Below, piece after piece: positions 12,449-15,519 of a DNA stretch of 15,519 nt. A model generated the notes under the pieces. It did no database searches. It was not told the DNA's origin and saw only the letters and a program-made list of their open reading frames with translations. The first letter of the stretch is position 1; every line of letters begins with the position of its first letter. The stretch is from DASZZV01 sp035544835 (GTDB lineage Bacteria > Acidobacteriota > Thermoanaerobaculia > Gp7-AA8): NCBI GenBank assembly GCA_035544835.1, contig DASZZV010000074.1, positions 1-15,519 on the forward strand. Direction: 5' to 3'. Position numbers and translations under genes: made by a program.

Positions 12449-13514
12449 CCGCTCTGTAGACCTCGAGAGTCTTTCGCGCCGTGGCTTCCCAAGAGAACTG
12501 CCGGACTCGGTCCAGCCCCTTTTGGCGAAGCGAGGCGCGTAACGCTTCGTCAGAGATCACGCGAAGCAGAGCTTTGCTGAGCCCATGGGCATCGCTCAAC
12601 ACAAACATCAGCGCTGCATCACCGGCGACTTCAGGTAAAGCTCCACCATCGGAGATCACGACTGGTGTTCCTGCCGCCATGGCCTCGAGGATCGGAAGAC
12701 CGAAACCCTCATAAAGACTCGGTAAGACCAGCGCCATCGCTCCCCTATAGGCCGATCGAAGATGCCTGTCGGAGAGAAAGCCGGCGACTCGTACTCCCGG
12801 CACTGACGCAAAGCGATTGAAATCTCCACCCGCCAGAACCAGTGTCTTTTCTCCGCCCTCGCTCACGACTCCGCGCCAGGCCCTCATCAGAAGATCGACA
12901 TTCTTATGCGGCTTGTCGTTGCCGACATAGAGAAGGTACTCACCTCGTCGTAATCCAGACCGCGAAAGGAATTCCTGATCCGAGCCAGGATCTGGAGTGG
13001 CAAAGAGTGCTGCGTCGATCCCATTTGGGGTCACGGTCACTTTCCCCCGGGCCCTGGAAAAGCATTTCTCGATTTCTCGCGCAACGGCCGCGCTGGGAGT
13101 GAGAATCTGTCTGCTGCTGCGTACCGCTCGGCCGATCATCCATCGCGCATAGATCACGGCCAGGGGATTGCGAGGCGGGTACTGCAGATGAATGAGGTCG
13201 TGGATGGTTACGACCATCTTCGTTTTTCCGAACGGCGTCACGTAATGCGGAGCGTGAAAGACGTCGACGGGGTGTCGCTCCAGTTGCCTCTCCAGTGCTG
13301 CCAGCTCCTCGATCGAGTAATGGGAGGCGGTCTCTTCGACGAGCGTGAACCGCTCGTCGTTCCCGGGAACGATGTCGCGCAGAGACTCAGGACCGAACAG
13401 GACGAGCTCTTCGTCGGTGACGAGGTCGCGATAGGCATGAAGCAGGCCCCGAATATAGGTGCCGATCCCGAAGTCAAAGACCTTGCGGCAATCGATGCCG
13501 ATCGTCAGCGTCAT
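12435..13514 (-). CDS. GT4-family glycosyltransferase
   Basis: This 359-residue GT-B fold enzyme of CAZy family GT4 transfers a sugar from an activated donor to a growing glycan; the sugar and acceptor cannot be told from sequence. The N-terminal domain starts MTLTIGIDCR with GIGTYIRGLL at 16-25, and has VDVFHAPHYVTP at 83-94 and VTIHDLIHL at 102-110. The donor domain has LLYVGNDKPHKN at 194-205 and the EX7E pair Glu269/Glu277 in PSLYEGFGLPILEAMAAGTPVV. The ATG at 13514 overlaps the stop of the preceding gene (ATGA). The last codons and the stop lie in a palindromic repeat, so the C-terminal Ala-Ser-Leu-Ala may have been set by the repeat. It is the third of three related glycosyltransferases in a row on this strand. 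Confidence 0.93.
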   Translation of the reverse strand: MTLTIGIDCRKVFDFGIGTYIRGLLHAYRDLVTDEELVLFGPESLRDIVPGNDERFTLVEETASHYSIEELAALERQLERHPVDVFHAPHYVTPFGKTKMVVTIHDLIHLQYPPRNPLAVIYARWMIGRAVRSSRQILTPSAAVAREIEKCFSRARGKVTVTPNGIDAALFATPDPGSDQEFLSRSGLRRGEYLLYVGNDKPHKNVDLLMRAWRGVVSEGGEKTLVLAGGDFNRFASVPGVRVAGFLSDRHLRSAYRGAMALVLPSLYEGFGLPILEAMAAGTPVVISDGGALPEVAGDAALMFVLSDAHGLSKALLRVISDEALRASLRQKGLDRVRQFSWEATARKTLEVYRAASLA

Positions 13515-14590
13515 CGCGCCGCCGCCCGGAGGAGATCGCGCATCAGATGGGCGCTGGTATCCCAGCGAAACAATTCGACTCGCTCGTGGCCGCGGGCGAT
13601 CAACTCCAGACGTCGTGACTCGTTCGCCAGCACCGTCATGATGGCTTGTCGCAGGCCATCAATATCCCCGACCTCGACCAGCTCCGCCGCGTCGCCGACC
13701 ACTTCGCGAATGGCACCGCCGGCGGTCGCGACCACAGGAGTCCCGCAGGCCATGGCCTCGAGGGGGGGCAGCCCGAAGCCCTCGAATCGTGACGGATACA
13801 CGAGTGCTGACGCTCCCCGATACAGCGCGCGCAGTGTGGTACGGTCGACGTATCCGGTCATGATGATCTCGCCGGCCTCGATCTCGTGCTCCATCATCGA
13901 ACGGAGGCGCGCGTGTCCCCATCCCTCGCTCCCACATAAAACGAGGCGGGGCCGTCCCGTGATGGCCCGCCACGCTCTTACGAGATCATCGATTCCCTTG
14001 CGAGGCTCGAGGGTGCCTACATAAAGAAGGTAGTCCTTGCCCGCAAGACGGGCCGGAAGCCCGTCGGCCGGTCCCGGGGAGAAGAACTCATCAACTCCGT
14101 TCGGCACGATGGTGATCTTTCCAGAGCGCACGCCGAACCCTCGCATGATCTCGGAGGCGGCAGTCAAAGAGACTGCAGCGATGTACTCGGCCATCTCGAG
14201 GCTTCGGGCGATCAAGAGGTTGAAGGAAAGCACCGTTTTGATGCGATGACGATGCGGCATGGTGATCGAGGTCAGGTCGTGAATCGATACCACCGCCGGC
14301 GTTCGAAGGCGGAGCGGCAGCGTTCCGTGCGGCCCCCAGACGACTGCCGCTTCCTCTCTGGCGGCGATCTCGGGAAGCCGCATCTGTTGCCAGACAACGC
14401 CGAGCGCCGTTTTGTCGACGACGACACGGCAGCCATCGAGGTCCGATGCGTCACCCAATCCGGCATGAGCGGCAATGACTGGCGCGGGCGTGAATCGAAG
14501 TCGCCGCGCGATCTCGGCCGTGTGGACGCCGATCCCGGTTCGATGACCGACCAGCGGGCGCCCATCGATCAGTACCAGGGGATCCTTCAC
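13511..14590 (-). CDS. GT4-family glycosyltransferase
   Basis: This is a second GT4-type enzyme, also 359 residues if started at GTG 14590. It begins MKDPLVLIDGRPLVGHRTGIG, the usual 'G-x-G-x-Y/H' opening of this group. It then has VWGPHGTLPLR at 84-94, VSIHDLTSI at 101-109, VPNGVDEFF at 162-170, LLYVGTLEPRKG at 188-199, and the EX7E pair Glu270/Glu278 in PSRFEGFGLPPLEAMACGTPVV. The GTG at 14590 is one base after the stop of the upstream glycosyltransferase and matches the family start. An ATG at 14707 would add 39 unconserved residues and overlap the neighbour by 116 bp. The stop overlaps the next gene. It probably acts in surface polysaccharide assembly; donor and acceptor are unknown. Confidence 0.92.
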   Translation of the reverse strand: MKDPLVLIDGRPLVGHRTGIGVHTAEIARRLRFTPAPVIAAHAGLGDASDLDGCRVVVDKTALGVVWQQMRLPEIAAREEAAVVWGPHGTLPLRLRTPAVVSIHDLTSITMPHRHRIKTVLSFNLLIARSLEMAEYIAAVSLTAASEIMRGFGVRSGKITIVPNGVDEFFSPGPADGLPARLAGKDYLLYVGTLEPRKGIDDLVRAWRAITGRPRLVLCGSEGWGHARLRSMMEHEIEAGEIIMTGYVDRTTLRALYRGASALVYPSRFEGFGLPPLEAMACGTPVVATAGGAIREVVGDAAELVEVGDIDGLRQAIMTVLANESRRLELIARGHERVELFRWDTSAHLMRDLLRAAAR

Positions 14591-14591
14591 C

Positions 14592-15519
14592 TCAACGCCC
14601 TGCCACCCTGTGAAAAACTTCTGCGGTCTCGGCGGCCGCTTTTTCCCAGCTGAAGTGTTCGACGCGTTTCGCTCCGCGCGAGACCATCTCCGAGCGCAGT
14701 ACTTCATCAGACGTCACCTGCCTGATTGAGGCGGCGAGCGCCTCGGCATCCTTTGGCTGAAAGTAAACCGCGGCGTCACCGCCCACCTCCGGCAACGACG
14801 ACGACTCCGCGGCGATCACCGGCACGCCCTGAGCCATCGCCTCCAGAATCGGAAACCCGAATCCCTCATACAGCGACGGCATCACGAAGACCTCGGCACG
14901 ACGATACGCGGATGTCAGCGCGTTGCGAGTCAGGTAATCGAGATGATGGATCGACTCTTTCCAGCGGCTGTCATGGATCGCTTCCATCGTCGACTCCGCC
15001 TTCCATCCCACCTTGCCGACGATCACGAGATCGCCTGCGTATTCACCGCGGGACTTGAGGATCTCGAAGGCTCGCAGCAGTGTGTCGAGATCCTTCCGCG
15101 GTTCGATGGTGCTCACGAAGAGTACATATCGGGAGGGAAGACGGTCGGTTCCCTCGTCAACCGTGTCAGGGTCTACGATCGTTCCCGACGGAATGGCGAA
15201 AACTCGTGACGGATCGACGTCATAGAAGTGGAGGAGATCCTCGCGGGTGGTCCGGGAAACGCAGATGATACCGTCGGCGCGGGCAATCTCGCGATCCATC
15301 TCCGCCTCGAGATTGTCGAGTGTCTCTTTCTGAAGGAGCTCCGGAAACCGTTTGTAGGTGAGGTCGTGGATGGTGATGACGCGGTGTCTGGCGACGGCCG
15401 ACATCAGCCGCGGCAGGAAATAGTTCGCGCCGAAGATCAGGTCGCAGTTCTCGAGGAGTATCCGCGGCAGGTAGGCACCAGCCGTGAGAGGCCGGCTGAA
15501 ACGCGAGACGCCGCGGCCG
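14592..15519 (-). CDS. GT4-family glycosyltransferase (5' end outside window)
   Basis: This is a third GT4-type enzyme whose frame runs off the right edge; 308 residues are visible. An ATG at 15404 is internal. The 38 codons before it read through without a stop and encode the family segment CDLIFGANYFLPRL, equivalent to 'DVFHAPHY' in the neighbour. Then come VITIHDLTYKRFPE, ICVSRTTREDLL, IPSGTIVDPDT, VLFVSTIEPRKDL, and the EX7E pair (visible residues 218 and 226) in PSLYEGFGFPILEAMAQGVPVI. It is separated from the next glycosyltransferase by one base. Three closely related enzymes in tandem suggest that a run of sugars in one glycan is added by diverged duplicates. The cluster probably continues beyond the window. 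Confidence 0.92.
   Translation of the reverse strand, partial: GRGVSRFSRPLTAGAYLPRILLENCDLIFGANYFLPRLMSAVARHRVITIHDLTYKRFPELLQKETLDNLEAEMDREIARADGIICVSRTTREDLLHFYDVDPSRVFAIPSGTIVDPDTVDEGTDRLPSRYVLFVSTIEPRKDLDTLLRAFEILKSRGEYAGDLVIVGKVGWKAESTMEAIHDSRWKESIHHLDYLTRNALTSAYRRAEVFVMPSLYEGFGFPILEAMAQGVPVIAAESSSLPEVGGDAAVYFQPKDAEALAASIRQVTSDEVLRSEMVSRGAKRVEHFSWEKAAAETAEVFHRVAGR

Overview
The window is about 60% G+C and gene-dense. It looks like a chromosomal segment of a high-GC, soil- or groundwater-type bacterium. A DUF1800/DUF1501 gene pair, several families of intergenic palindromes, and a complete unfused trp operon carrying its own chorismate mutase and type I-beta DAHP synthase would fit an Acidobacteriota-like or neighbouring lineage. 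That is inference; no marker gene fixes the taxon.

Positions 1-7082 (+) hold one compact aromatic amino acid operon: trpE (5' end cut by the window), trpG, trpD, trpC, trpF, trpB, trpA, an AroQ-type chorismate mutase and a DAHP synthase. All eight junctions are stop/start overlaps (seven of 4 nt, one of 11 nt). The products cover entry into the shikimate pathway (DAHP synthase), every step from chorismate to tryptophan, and the chorismate mutase branch towards Phe/Tyr.

Positions 7083-7460 are intergenic, with two inverted arrays of a 7-nt AT-rich repeat and a GC-rich REP-like hairpin. Positions 7461-10051 (+) encode a DUF1800 protein and a Tat-signal DUF1501 protein, a common two-gene unit of unknown biochemical role.

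Positions 10052-10610 contain no credible gene but are packed with palindromes: a pair of 'ccggacatt' elements, a 112-bp multi-hairpin element, and a further hairpin. From about 10610 an AT-rich stretch leads into a near-consensus promoter, a possible 55-codon ORF with a good ribosome binding site, a 25-codon Lys/Ala/Ser-rich peptide gene and a strong intrinsic terminator. This small self-contained unit is the least explained and most interesting part of the window.

Positions 11021-15519 (-) encode an AmpG-like major facilitator and three GT4-family glycosyltransferases. The three are tightly packed, transcribed right to left, and the first is cut by the right edge. They look like part of a surface polysaccharide cluster. 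An inverted pair of 29-bp elements, each with a perfect 20-bp palindrome, sits between the last glycosyltransferase and the transporter and overlaps the glycosyltransferase stop codon.
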